The position numbers and the translations under genes are program-made. From Sphagnum magellanicum (Eukaryota; Streptophyta; Sphagnopsida; Sphagnales; Sphagnaceae): a DNA stretch of 64,000 bases. Below the pieces are notes generated by a model. It made no database searches. It saw only the letters and a program-made list of their open reading frames with translations, and was not told where the DNA came from. The stretch lies in contig CM038922.1 in NCBI GenBank assembly GCA_021904315.1, positions 15,661,347-15,725,346 of the forward strand, read 5' to 3'. Below, one piece after another: positions 23,036-35,610 of the stretch. Each line of letters opens with the position of its first letter. The stretch's first letter is position 1.

Positions 23036-24500
23036 TTTCCAAACTATCATCATCATTCATGATGATCACCTGCACAAAGATTTTTGGTAAGATATTGGGA
23101 TCCATTGATGCAAATCACTCAAAGAAGGAAAGCAAAACAGTGAAGAATCAGGAAAGCATTCAGCAGACTAAAACTCCATATCAGATTCATCAAATGCAGA
23201 AATTGGGATTTTCAGTAAGAGATTGGGATCTGGATTGAATGATCAGCCAAAGAAGGAATGCAAAAAAGGGAAGAATCAGGAAAATATTCAGCTGGCTAAA
23301 CTCCATATCAGATTCATCAAATTCAGAAATTGGGGTTTTCTGTAAGAGATTGGGATCCATTGATGATCAGCCAGAGAAGGAAAGCAAACAGGGAACAATC
23401 AGGAAAACACTCAGCCCGCTGAAACTCCATATCAGATTCATCAATATAGAAATTGGGGTTTTTGGTAAGAGATTGGGATCCATTGATGATCACCCAGAGA
23501 AGGAAAGCAAACAGGGAACAATCAGGAAAACATTCAGCTGGCTAAAACTCCATATCAGATTCATCAAATGCAGAGATTTGGCTTTTAAGTAAGAGATGGG
23601 ATCCATTAATATGATGAGCGAAAGAAGGAAAGCAAAACAGAAAAGAATCAGGAAAACATTCAGCAGACAAAAACTCCACGTTACTAGATTCATCAAATGG
23701 TTTTTGGTAAGAGATTTGGGATCCATTGATGATCACCTGAAGAAGGAAAGCAAACAGGGAAGAATTAGGAAAACAATCAGCTAGCAAAAGCTCTAATCAT
23801 CAGTCTAATCAGTTTCAATCAAATGCAGAAATGGACGGATATGGTAAGAGGTTGGGATCGCCCAAGAAAGGAAAGCAAACCCAGGGGAAGAATCAGGAAG
23901 ACATTCTCCAATCATCAGTCTAATCAGTTTCAATCAAATGCAGACATTGTGGGGGGAGGGGGGGAGGTCAGTAAGAGATTGGGATCCATTGATGATCACC
24001 CAAGAAATGAAAGCAAAACAGGGAAGAATCACAAAAAAAATTCAGCTGGCTAAAACTCCAGATCAGATTCATCAAATGCAGAAATTGGGGTTTTTGGCAT
24101 GATATTCAGATCAATTAATGACCACCCAAAGAAGGAAGAATCGGGAAAACATTCTCCAATCATCAGTCACATCAGTTTCAATCAAATAAATGCAAGCAGA
24201 AATTGGAGGGAGGGGTTCACAGTAAGAGATTGAGAATCCATTAATGATCACCAAAGAAAAGAAAGCAAACAGGGAAGAATCAGGAAAACGCATTCTACAA
24301 AGCAGACTGTGAAGAATCAGGAAAATTTTCTCCAAAGCGAACTGTCAAGAATCAGATTAACAACATTCTCCAATCATCAGTCTGATCAGTTTCAATCAGA
24401 TGCAGAAATTGGAGGGTTTCAGGAAGAGATGTGGGAATGTGTTGAGGATCACCACCTAGAGAAGGAAGGAAAGCAGCAAACAGGAAAGCGCGGCGCATCG
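23036..24500. repeat. Minisatellite, ~11 copies of a ~125-bp unit
   Basis: The word GATTGGGATCCATTGATGAT or a variant starts near 23091, 23221, 23348, 23471, 23595, 23713, 23851, 23977, 24101, 24228 and 24428. Each unit also holds GAAGGAAAGCAAACAGGGAA and a CTCCATATCAGATTCATCAA part. Units from 23790 on swap the last part for an AATCATCAGTCTAATCAGTT variant, so there are at least two subtypes. The array ends about 0.7 kb upstream of the TBC ATG. Confidence 0.9.
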
Positions 24501-24829
24501 ATGTGTTGCAAACGGGAAGGGAAGGGGGATGGACGATGGTACATACCTGGAAGAGTTTCTGAAATCAGTTTGCTACAGTGAAGAAAGGAAATTGCAGGAC
24601 GTTGATTGCCCGCTGAAAACCGCGCTTAGGTATATTCGAAGAAGAAGCAAGCCCTAGAAGTGTTTTTGGATCCTCCCTGCAGACAGAAACCGAGCAATCT
24701 TTCTTTTTTAACCGGGAGCGCTTGCGATCTTCAAGCATTGATGTCTGATGTCTGATCGCTTGTCTGATCTGTAGTCGTCGTCTTCGTCCTTTTGTAGCCT
24801 CCCAAACAGCAATGAGAAAGAAGCAAGAA

Positions 24830-24869
24830 GGAGGAGGAGGAGGAGGAGGAGGAGGAGGAGGAGGAGGAG
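24830..24869. repeat. GGA trinucleotide microsatellite upstream of TBC
   Basis: A nearly pure GGA run sits about 330 bases before the TBC ATG, probably in the promoter or leader. Confidence 0.9.
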
Positions 24870-25200
24870 AAGAAGAGGAGCAGCTGAGGAAACAGTCTCT
24901 TTGCTGCAAATTTCAGAGAAGAGTATTGGGGTCGATGCAGAAGATGGGTTTTAGAGCAAAGACCCATTTCTTCAGATGGGTGTGAGAGAGAGATGGAGTG
25001 TCTATCTGATTGATGATGCTTGTGGGTTGTCGTCTCTTTGCACTCTTTGCAAACTGTGAGAGCAAAGAGACACATAGAAAAAAAACAGCAGGAGGAAGAG
25101 GAGGAGAAGAAGCTGAGTGCCAGAGAGAGGAAACGGTTTTTTGTTTTGTGAAGTGAGAGAGAGAATTTCAGATTTTGCTTCTTCGCATCACCATCTATCC

Positions 25201-26706
25201 ATGGGTGCTTCCTCCACAGCAGCTCAAGGAGGAGGAGCAGCAGCAGCAGCAGCAATGATCTCGGATGATGATCCTTACCGTGTGCGCCCTGACTGCCTTG
25301 TGGATACAGCTCCTGCTCGCTTCCATCCCAAAGCTGGAAAGACCTTGAGCCCTAGAGCATGGCGAGCGGCATTCGATGCGGAAGGTCATCTCATCAGGAT
25401 GGACAAGGTGCTGAAGCGTGTGCGCAGAGGAGGGATCGACCCATCTATCCGAGGAGAAGTTTGGGAGTTTCTGTTGGGTTGTTTTGCTCCCAACAGTAGT
25501 GCTGAGGAACGTGAAGCTCTTCGATCAGCTCGCAGAGCTGATTACGCTAAGCTCAAAGCTGAATGCCGCGCCATGGATGACGCTGTGGGTAGTGGCCAAG
25601 TGGTAACTGCAGCTCGGATCCATGAAGAAGAAGAATATGACAACAGCAACAATGAGCATCGTCTTCTTGAAGAAGAACAACAACAAGAAACTTCTTCAGG
25701 CCACAAAGAAGAAGAAGACAACAATGGGAATGGAATCTGCCAAGCAAACGGTAAGTCCTTGGAAGAAGAGAAAGGAAGGGTTAGGGTTAGTGAAACTGCT
25801 GCTGCTGTTGCTGTTGCTGTTGTTCCAAAAGGAAGAAACCCAAGAGCAACAACCCAAGCTGAAGAGCTACAAGAGAACAAGAAAACACAGTGGAGACTTA
25901 ATCTCCACCAGATTGGTTTGGATGTGGTGAGGACAGATCGAATGTTGCAGTTCTATGAGAGGCAAGAGAATCTGGGGAAGCTCTGGGACATTCTAGCGGT
26001 GTATTGTTGGTTGGATCCTGATATTGGGTATTGTCAAGGAATGAGTGACTTCTGTTCTCCTGTAGCTCTCATGTTTGCGGATGAAGCTGATGCATTTTGG
26101 TGCTTTGAGCGCATCATGCATCGAGTGCGGGAGAGCTTCAAGTGTACAGATCAATCTGTTGGAGTGCAGAAACAATTGGAAACTCTGGCAATTTTGATGA
26201 AGGTGCTGGATCCCAAGCTTCATGAGCATTTGGATTCTATAGGTGGTGGCAATTATATCTTTGCCTTTCGAATGGTGATGGTGCACTTCCGGCGCGAGTT
26301 TTCTTTTCAAGATACTCTCTACTTGTGGGAGATGATGTGGGCATTGGAGTATGTGCCTCTACACATTTCCTCTAAGCAAGATGTGCACAACAATAACAAC
26401 ACGATGCGCAGGTGGGTCTTCAGGCGCAAGTACAAAGGTAGAGGCAAGTTTGATGCTCAAAACCTAAAATATGGTGCTGTCAATGTGCCTGGAGGAACAG
26501 CACCACTTGCACTCTACTGTGCTGCTGCTATTTTTGAAATGCAGCGCAAGCCACTCTTGAAACAAACCCAAGGTCTTGATGAGGTTCTGAAGCTGTTGAA
26601 TGATGTCACTGGCAAAGTCGATGCCAAGGAGGCTTGCAAGTCAGCTTTGAAGCTCCACAAAAAGTACTTAATCAGGGTAAGAAAACAGGTGCAATCACAA
26701 CAGTAG
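25201..26706 (+). CDS. TBC-domain Rab GTPase-activating protein
   Basis: TBC proteins speed GTP hydrolysis by Rab GTPases and so end vesicle-trafficking signals. This 501-residue protein starts at ATG 25201; the frame is open further upstream but has no earlier ATG. The domain runs from about residue 70 (RRGGIDPSIRGEVWEFLLG) to about 470. The arginine finger IGLDVVR (Arg about 244) and the glutamine finger YCQG (Gln about 279) are intact, so it should be active. An acidic low-complexity insertion (poly-Glu, Asn and Ala runs, about 140-235) splits the domain, as in TBC1D15-like proteins of plants. No intron is needed, although many plant relatives have several. The 3' part of this gene is duplicated as a pseudogene at 35867. 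Confidence 0.93.
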   Translation: MGASSTAAQGGGAAAAAAMISDDDPYRVRPDCLVDTAPARFHPKAGKTLSPRAWRAAFDAEGHLIRMDKVLKRVRRGGIDPSIRGEVWEFLLGCFAPNSSAEEREALRSARRADYAKLKAECRAMDDAVGSGQVVTAARIHEEEEYDNSNNEHRLLEEEQQQETSSGHKEEEDNNGNGICQANGKSLEEEKGRVRVSETAAAVAVAVVPKGRNPRATTQAEELQENKKTQWRLNLHQIGLDVVRTDRMLQFYERQENLGKLWDILAVYCWLDPDIGYCQGMSDFCSPVALMFADEADAFWCFERIMHRVRESFKCTDQSVGVQKQLETLAILMKVLDPKLHEHLDSIGGGNYIFAFRMVMVHFRREFSFQDTLYLWEMMWALEYVPLHISSKQDVHNNNNTMRRWVFRRKYKGRGKFDAQNLKYGAVNVPGGTAPLALYCAAAIFEMQRKPLLKQTQGLDEVLKLLNDVTGKVDAKEACKSALKLHKKYLIRVRKQVQSQQ

Positions 26707-28400
26707 GAGAATGGATTCACTGCAGAATATTGAGCAAATGGAGCAAAGAAGCAGATGGTGATGATCCTGCATCTCTGCAGGATCATCCTGAAATTAGTCC
26801 AGATTTGCAGGAATAAAATATGAGTTCCATTGCTCTAGATTGTCATTTTAGATGACCTATTTGTGTAAGCATCTGAATTATTTGTTTGAGTGGATTCAGT
26901 AGCTTGTCATTCATGATTTCCCTTGTGATCAAGTTATCATCACGTACAATAAGTAAAGAAGATGGCAGTGAAGGAAAAACTTGCCCTGCATGCTTCTTGT
27001 AGCACATGGGATATGGGTGGCGCATTCAGGTTTCCAGTGGAACCCAATTTGAACATGAAGAATGCTGTGGCAAGACACTGAAAGTGGGGAAGAAAATGGT
27101 TGCCATGTTTGATAACTTCCTTGGGTGAATTGGGTGCTTTCTGTTCACACTGGAATATCAGAATGAATTTGTGTTGATGCAGAATTTGTGAAGGGTACAA
27201 AGACCTTTGTACTATGAGGAGCAATGAATCTAGAGAAGGTTATGCAAAACTTTGGTGAAATGGGTATTAACCTGAGCTCTCATAGATGGGTGGTGAAGTT
27301 GATGGGCAATCCACAAGGATTTCCTCAATGTAGTTGTATGGTTGAACTTGACATGCAAGCACTCAGATAACAGGGCGATTTTTTCCAGCTTTGTGGTACT
27401 GACTGCAATTTTTGTTTTTGAGTGTATACTGCACATATGAAGACGGTTTTATGCAAGTGATTGCATTGATGTACTTCATAGAGGGACTGACTGACTCTAA
27501 AGTCCATGTCATTCCGTGATTGTCTGTGCATCTGTATTCTATTTTTGTGGGTCTTTTTGCTCTTCTCTTTGAATTACCCAGAGGTGAATCCTACTGTTTG
27601 AGACATACTGATTGCATTTTGTAAGTTCAATTCTTGGTTGATTGTACATGGTTAAGTGGAACTTGGTGCATATGACAATTGCTGGAATATGTTTGATGCT
27701 GCATTTGGGTTTTTCTCTCTTGCATTGAATTTAACCTCTGACATTTCAGCAGGGGCAAATTAGGTGAGAAAAACTGAAATTGGTGCCATTGTCTGACTAC
27801 TGAATGGAGTAACATTTGTATGTCCAGAACTGGCAAATGTGTCAAAGCGTCATGATGGCACACTAAGTCTTAGTTTGTTGACACAGTGAGTGACCAACTG
27901 CATCTTTCTTCACTTTGCACAATCCAAGACCTTTGTGATTTGCTACAAGGTAAAGTTCTTTAAATATATTGATCAGAGTGGAACTGAATACTATATTCAT
28001 ACACACTGATTCCAGTGTCTACTTCTGGCTGGGGTTGTAATTCCTTGCAGATCTACAGTGTATCTTATGCCAGCCTCTTACAGCACATGGGCCACAGCTT
28101 TGCATTCTTGTGAAATATCATGAAGTTCCTAAGCTTGATGCTTGTAATGTGATAGTTGGGATGCGGATTGCTCAAATGGGATTTTCACTACCTTTGAAAT
28201 TGGCAAGGGAGATTGCACAAATGCTCCAACATGTGATTCCAGAAATGAGCTCAATTGCTTTTTAAATGATTGAAAACCAAAAAATGGCATTGTAAATGCT
28301 TTCAAGTAGTTGGTCCCTGCTGGGACCTGGAGTGGAGGTAGGCCTAACGCCCAATTGTATGAAGGGTATTCATATTTTTCCCCTTTCAATTGTTGAATCA
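26707..28400 (+). other. TBC 3' region, partly duplicated downstream
   Basis: T-rich DNA without ORFs. The stretch 26960-27250 recurs after the TBC pseudogene at about 36238-36530, so it belongs to the duplicated segment. No gene is seen. Confidence 0.6.
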
Positions 28401-29284
28401 TTTTTTTTCCTTTTTTCTACCAAGTAAATTGGATATGCAATGCATAGTCATAGTCAAGAAGGAACAAAACAAAATTTTGTTTCAAAACCCTTTTAAATTG
28501 ATGTTCAATAAATATAATAAACAATGCAAAGTGGGTGAAGGGCATCTCAATTCATATTTTTATAAAAAATCAAAATTCTATGAAGTGTGTAATGATTTTA
28601 AAAATAAGGTATGTTTTAATATTGTGGTTGGTTTTGGAAATTGAAACACCAAAATCCAATTAACACTCATTGGAATTTGGATTGCCTATTATTGATTTTA
28701 TTAATTAGATGTGGGTACATTTCATATTAATTCTTAAAAAATCTAAACTTTGAAACAATCATGAGCAAAATAAAAGTTCAAATGAATTTTAAAATATCTA
28801 TATACATGAAGGAAGGTTGTTTGTTTGTTTTGTTCCAATGGTTCATGAAACATACCATTTTGGGCTACTTGCAATGTGCTATTGTACTTCCTTTGTCGCT
28901 TGTTTTGGCATTTCAATCAGAACCACTATTGTTATTGATAATGATGACCCATCACTGTTCTATCCATCATGTAGTCATGGAATCAAACATCACACAAATC
29001 AGCTATGAACATTACATTTCATATGTAGAGAATCATGTATAAAATCAAAGGGTTTTTTTAATCTATGTTGTTTCAGTCTAGTTTTTATTTCTAAAAGTTT
29101 CTGTCATCTATCTAATGAGCACAATAGTAGCTATTCAAATTTGTTGCAATCCTTTTGTAAGCTTTTGGATAGGTTACTTGTACAACAAACAAGCTCCAGA
29201 ATGTTGAAATCTCATCCTTTGTCAAAGAAATGTTGCTCCTTTTCATCACTACACCATTAAAGAAAACACAAATAAATCCCACCA

Positions 29285-29410
29285 CCTATTGTACTTATGG
29301 TAGCAAGAAAAAATGAACCCAAACCTTCCCTTATTGTAATTATGGCAACAAGAAAAAAAAAATGAACCCACCCTGACCATCTATTGTACTTATGGCAACA
29401 CCAAAAAACA
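29285..29410. repeat. Three imperfect tandem copies of a ~50-bp unit
   Basis: Each unit starts with ATTGTACTTATGG or ATTGTAATTATGG, continues with a CAACAAGAAAAA-like word, and the first two end with AATGAACCCA. Confidence 0.75.
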
Positions 29411-31084
29411 AATAGCTGTTGAATTCCTTTTATTGTCGATGTAATTAATGATTGTCACAATAATTCAAGGGATGTGAAAGGAAGGAAGCAAGGAAAAAAA
29501 ATTATTGTGAAGGTGCTTGTGGCCACATGGCACTCTGAAATTTCAAATTGCATTTTGAACCCTTAGGCCTACCTACACTAAAATATTTTCCATTTAGCAT
29601 CTCCAAGGTAACAATGTGCCAACTATTCCCTTCAACACAATCAAAATGAGTTCTAAGTAGAGTTGTGTGTGTAAGTAAATGGTCATGTAATCTATTGTGT
29701 GTAAGCATGTACATGTATATCAATTACATTTTTACACTTAATATACTTTGCATTGTGGTCAACTACATTGACACTTACACAATCATAATGTTTATATTTT
29801 GAAATACACTTGCATGATCATGTGTAGATTTTCTTTGGGCATGTAAGGCCATGTAAGTGTAAATTATTGTGCAAGACCTTCAATTTTAAGAATCATAATC
29901 TTCAATGATAATGAAGGTGTAATACCCTTATTTTATTAGAAGCATTAATTTCTTGTGGGAGAATGAATGGAAAAATTATACCTTTTGCATATGCATATTG
30001 TATTTTTTTCTTTGTTTTCTTTTCACAAAATTCAAAATGATAACTATGGAGATGGAGTTGGTTCGTTGTGCATTATCGTGTTGGCACTTACAACTATCAT
30101 TGTCCACACACGTATAAAATAAATGATACAAGACATTTTAAATGACACATCGAATCCAAACCAACCTCCTATTGTTTGTTTGTAAAACTTTTCTTGTGTT
30201 TGTTTTCTATGTGTTTTTGGAAGTATTATCCAAGTTGATGTTTGTTTTTGCAAGAGTGTTTGTACTTGGATTTATGTATGTTGCAAGTGAATAGTATTTT
30301 GAATTCAAAAAATTGAATTGAGTCACCTCACTCAAGATTTTATGTTTCATCCAAAAACCTAAATAATTAAAATTGCATTCACACTAGGAATGATTCAAAG
30401 TTAACTTACCCTAGTTTATTGTAATTAGGACATAATTGCTTAAAACATAATACAACTCTTGACAAGTTTTTTAAAAAGCGGGGGGGGGGAGGAAACAAAT
30501 GGTAAGAGGAAAGAAAAGGGAGGTAATTAGGTAGGCACACAAGAAGAAGTTAGTTAGGTAGGAATGATGTCTTGTAGATCCCTTTCATTATGGTCTTGCA
30601 AATAGGTTGTTACAAGTTACCCCCATGAAGTTGTTCCCCCTCTCAGGTTTTTAGCAAGAGTAAGTGGTAACATCATGGTCATCTTGGAACTCTTGGTGTT
30701 GTTACGAGCTTCAACAATGACCCATTTCAAATAATATTTTCATCCCCCTTGTCATTTTGCACTTCCCTTTCTTTTGGTTTTTGGTAGTTTTTTTTTGTTG
30801 TAATTTTGCATAACATGGTCTAGGGTGAATTCCCTCCATGTTGCTACCTTTCATCCACATTTTTCTGGAAGTGACAATGGTGGTGGCATTATGGGCATTT
30901 TGCAATTCTTGATGTTTTAGGTGAGTTCCATCCCCATGTCATCTTGCACATGCCTTTGTTGTGATCTTACATAACAATAATTTTGTTGTTCTAAAAATCA
31001 CAATTGTTAATGATAATGAGAGATTCAATATTTCATTTTTTCTACAAATTACCAAGTGTTTCATTTAACCATGAAAATGGGAGA

Positions 31085-31757
31085 ATGTGAAGTTAGAGGT
31101 GTTTTGCATGAAGTCTTCCATGTTTTTGGTCTCGTTAAGAACCTCTTCTCAATTAGTAAGGCTACAACTCAAGGTCGAAAAGTAGAATTCTAGTAAGAAG
31201 AATGCAACATAAAAAATAATGTTGGAGAAATTTTTGCAAAAGTAGTAAAGGAAAATAAGCTCTATAGATTATTATGTTCGCATGTATTGACTCATGGTAG
31301 TGTTCAAGTAGCTTGAAAAGAAGAGAACTTGAAAGTTTGGCATGAAATATTCAACTATGTAAAAGAATAAAATTTAAGGTTCCTTGTACAAAAAAATATA
31401 GTCACTCACATGGATATTAAGACTAATCAACAACTTGATTTTTGCATAGGTTTTGCTAATGGCAAGCGATGCAAGAATTCCTTCCAAAAGGGAGACCCAA
31501 AAAAAAAAAGCTCAAAACTCCTTTGGACATGGTGTACACATACTTGTGTGGCCCAATGAAAATGACATCAATGGGATGAGCTTGACTCTTCATGACTTTC
31601 ACAAATGACAACACCAAGATAGTGTAGACCCACTTTCTAAAACAAACATTAGAAGCTTTGGTATCATTCAAGGAGTTCCAAGCTATGGTGGAGACTAGTT
31701 TGGGGAAAAAAATCAAGTCCATTTGGAGTGACAATGACATTGAGTTTAATGTGTGCT
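31085..31757 (+). pseudogene. Ty1/copia retrotransposon fragment (pre-integrase/integrase)
   Basis: Scattered frames give copia-type text: a gag-pre-integrase part (VFHVFGLVKNLFSISKATTQ), then FCIGFANGKRCKNSFQKG, LDMVYTYLCGPM and an integrase-core part ending near SIWSDNDIEFN. Stops and frameshifts interrupt it, and neither RT nor intact termini are visible. Diverged direct repeats at about 29840-30290 and 31980-32290 could be remains of its LTRs, but this is weak. Confidence 0.7.
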
Positions 31758-33524
31758 AAAGATCAATAAAATTATCCGTTTCTTTGAAATTAATGTATAG
31801 TGCCAAACAAAACACAAGTGTGCGTTTAATAGTGGACTGCATACTCGGTAATAGATTTGATAAGCAAGTTTTGATCCATTTCCAATTCTCTGTAATCTTT
31901 GTGTTACTACAATTTTTTGCATGATAGATAAAGTCTTATGTAAGTCAACAAGGAGATGCAATATCCTCATTATTATGCAAACATAATGTTCAATGACAAT
32001 GGGAGATGCAACATTTTCATTTTTATGCAAATCATAATGTTCAATGACAATGGGAGGTGCAATACTATTTTAGTAATTATTTATTTTTTGTGGGACAATG
32101 AACACAATACCTTTTACATGTGCATACATTTATCTTTTTGTGCTTTCTCTCCATTGAATGCATGAAAGTTTGATTTTGGTTTACACATGATGTATATTAT
32201 TATGATGGACGTGAAAGAAAACATTTAAATTTTTTGTTTTGATTTTATGTGTAGGGCTCTAGCAAGTTGGCAAGAGTATTTAGACTTGAAAGCTTTAAGC
32301 CCATCTGAAATGAAAAATACAAGCTTAATTTATTAAATGAAGAACTAACATTTTTAGATTTAGAGGCATCCAAGCTACTTTGTCCACATGTGCTAGTATA
32401 AACATTAAAACCTTTGCCACTTAGGAATATTGATTGGTAGAATCTTCATGATGGCTTATGACATTATCTAGACCTTGGGTTATGTGGTAAGGGGGCATTG
32501 TTAAAAATGTAATAAAAAACTTTTTAAAATTGAAACTACCTTTATGATGGCATAATTTCACAAGCACTTTGCATTGTGAATGTTCAATAAGCTAGACCAA
32601 AAAAAAGAGAAACCAAAGACAAAATTATCACAAATATTTTTTAAATATTTTTTGACAATATTGATTATCCCAAGAATGCATTCATACTTTGTCTTTCGTC
32701 AAATTTGGCTACAAGTCAAATAGAGAAATAAAAAATATAAGAATCTTATGATTACATGTTGACTAACCAGTAGAACCTATTAGTTAAATGTGATGATTTC
32801 AAAAAGAAGAAAGTTAGAAATATGCCCAAATCCTCCAAAAATTGTGGTAAGTTCATAACTTCTTCAAGAGGTGGTGATTTTTTTTGAATTAAAAAAAATA
32901 AATTCCCTTGACCATGTTGCTTGAGACTTTTTCCTATAGTGAAATGATGAATTTTCATGACAAAAAAAAGAAAAAAAAATCATTGGTCAATTCATTTTAT
33001 CTTTTTAAACATTATTTACTTGAATTTTTTTTATTATACCATGTTTATTGATTACTATCAAAATCTTGGGATATTTAGATTGAGACACGTAAATGTCTTT
33101 TTTCTGAAAAATTTAATAAATTCAGCAAGACTTGTCAATTATCAGTCATGTATAAACATTGTATGCATTGAACCACACTTTATTGCGTTTGTAGGGTCAA
33201 ACACTACATGATCAAGTGTTAAACTTTGTGCATGATGTATTATTATTCATGAAATAGCTAAATGAAATAGGGAATTAAATCTTTGTTATGGTATGCAAAG
33301 GATTACTACCTATTCGTATTTCAACAAATTTTGTTTTAATTGATGTCCATGTTTTATTAAGCTTAGGAAATTGTTTGTTATAATGACAAATGATTTTTTA
33401 TGAGCATTTCGTGTTCAAAAATCATCGATTTGAAAACTCAAAACTAGGGATTTTCTTGACTCAGTAATGAGATGTCTAATTACATAGTGTGTCATTTATA
33501 ATTTTATGATCTTTAAGTTGTTGC

Positions 33525-34180
33525 AATTCAAACTCTCTTAACATGTTATCAATTTTGTTGGTGGTTGGTGAGTGTTTTCAGCCCAAAGTTGCATGAAATT
33601 TCCAAAAGGAAGATGCACGGACTAAAAGAGGAATACATTCATGTTGTTGTGATGCGAGCTTTTATTCTTCTTCTTGGTGCTTCTTATCTTTGCTTGGAGA
33701 AGGATTGTGCGCAAATGGGCTAGCAAATGAGCAATGTTGGAGATTGCACATGACATGTTGCAGTCGTATTGGAGTTTGATCTATACCTCTTTGTTGTGTT
33801 CTTTTGTAGTAAAATTTTGGTTCTTCTCTTACTTTGTACCATCTCTGTTTTTGGCAGCCTATTAAAAACATCACCAAACTTTGGTTCAAGTATGATGAGG
33901 ACTCTGTACAATCAATGCCAAGCTAGACAGCAAGAAGTTTGCATTTGCATTTCCAATCGATTGTGTGTAACAAACACTTCGCCAAATTCCTTGCATCTGT
34001 ATATGTGCACTCTTTGCATGATTTGGATGAGTATTTACGATAGGAGCCTCTTGGTGTAATTCAAGCAAGACTTCTGTTTCTTGAATAAATAGCCAGTTCC
34101 TCTGACTTGGTCAATAATTCATCACAAGGGCCTGATGATGTTTGAAGTCCTGATCAATTGGTGTTTTTTGCAGCAAATCA
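33525..34180 (+). pseudogene. Truncated copy of the kinase-Sel1 gene 5' end
   Basis: This stretch aligns with 37305 to about 38030: the same TTTTGGCAG site, then the ACTCTGTACAAT.AATGCCAAG and TTGGATGAGTATTTAC words. Coding potential is lost through substitutions and frameshifts, and the ATG seen at 37648 is absent here. Similarity then stops, and it resumes at about 34420 with sequence that in the intact copy lies after the kinase stop. About 2.5 kb, with the whole kinase and Sel1 part, has been deleted. Confidence 0.85.
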
Positions 34181-34419
34181 TACATGGGAAACCAGTGGTT
34201 TATCATTCATGTATGAAGATGGAACAGTCTAGTGATTGCCAGGCAACAATGCTTGATTAGTTTCTTCATGATTTTCAGAGTAAAAAGATGGTGGGTTTTG
34301 GGGACATTATACAATTGCCATACATGGGAAACCTGTTCATGAACTGCAGGTTTTATTGGTCTAGTGTGGAGGTGGGGATGATAATTGTGTTCTACAATGA
34401 TCCTGAAGTGACAAAGACG

Positions 34420-35533
34420 TGAGTTTTGGCTCTTCCTTGCACACTGTTCCGGCCTGCCATCTGATCTGAGAAAGCCAGTCAAGTCAAATCAGCTATTTGG
34501 ATTTGTAGCATGAGTAGGTCTGGATCATTGTCCTTGGCTCAGAGGTGTACAGCGTACACCATTTCAGGGACTTGCAGATGTGTTCAGGTGAATCCATGAC
34601 TGATGTTCTTTCATAAAAACAAAACACAGTGAAGTCCAACGCAATGATAGATTATATGCAGTCAGTAAATGAGGAGATAATGTGCATTTGGATTTGGACC
34701 ATGGTCTCAAACAGAGAACAAAATGGAGGAAGCAGTGCAGCTTGCAAGGATGTCAGAAGGATGATCATAATTCTCGGAATCACTGGGAGTTGCTGCATTT
34801 CACCATCTTTGACTCTGAAATTTCACATGTAAGATGTGTGAGTTGCCTTGTGGATGGATTCTGTGTGTCCACTTGGAGAATTTCCATCAAGATTCCTAGC
34901 TATGGCAAGCAATAGACTGTACAGCAGCATTTACAGGTACCTCCCTTTCCTGCACATGTATTTCCACTTTTGACTGGTTGTAATTTCCGCACCCAGAGAG
35001 CTCCACACAACAACTTTGTTGACATGGTTAATGTCTTGCTGTATTTGCAGTCCCTGAGTAATTTGGCAGAGGTAGAAGATCTTTCTCATGGTTCTTGAGC
35101 ATGACCTCCTTGCTGCATCTTGATTCAGGCCCTAGACAGACTCTTGAGGCCTATCTGATTCCCCAGCCAACACTTCATGATACAGGCAACTCTTTGTACA
35201 GATTCCTTTGCAACAATGTAGTAGTACTAGCGGGTTGTTGCATTGATATGTAGATCTCTGGCAAAGTGTGCACTCCTATAATATGGTATTGTGGGGGCTC
35301 CTTTGCTGTCTATTCAGAGAGATGCCAAGTATGTCACCACTATTATGAGTGCTGCAGAATGAAGCCTTGAAGTCTGAAAGCAGAGCAAACCTTGCATGGT
35401 ATATACAATCCCAATACCTGTATGAAAGCATCAAGGATCCATCTTTTACATGTGTATGGAATGTGAATAGAAAGTATTGCAAAGGAGGAGACCATTAACC
35501 ACATGATTTTCTGTTTGCATTTCTTGCCTCTCT

Positions 35534-35610
<77 letters not shown>

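Larger units (their letters stand above)
28401..33524. other. AT-rich insertion-like stretch with retroelement debris
   Basis: This block has no clear counterpart in the second duplication unit, which is shorter by about this much. It holds a copia fragment (31085-31757), a local tandem repeat (29285-29410) and diverged direct repeats (about 29840-30290 and 31980-32290). No host gene is seen. I infer that it grew by retrotransposon insertion after, or in only one unit of, the duplication. Confidence 0.5.

Noticed and set aside
23239..23592. 117-codon repetitive frame in the minisatellite
   Set aside because: The frame persists only because the 125-bp units lack stops in one phase; copies change phase, and both strands show similar frames.
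23036..24500. CRISPR array
   Set aside because: The units are directly adjacent, about 125 bases long and variable, without short constant repeats and unique spacers; the genome is eukaryotic.
24731..25255. 174-codon minus-strand frame upstream of TBC
   Set aside because: It is dominated by poly-Leu and poly-Ser from GGA/AGC repeats and overlaps the TBC leader in antisense.
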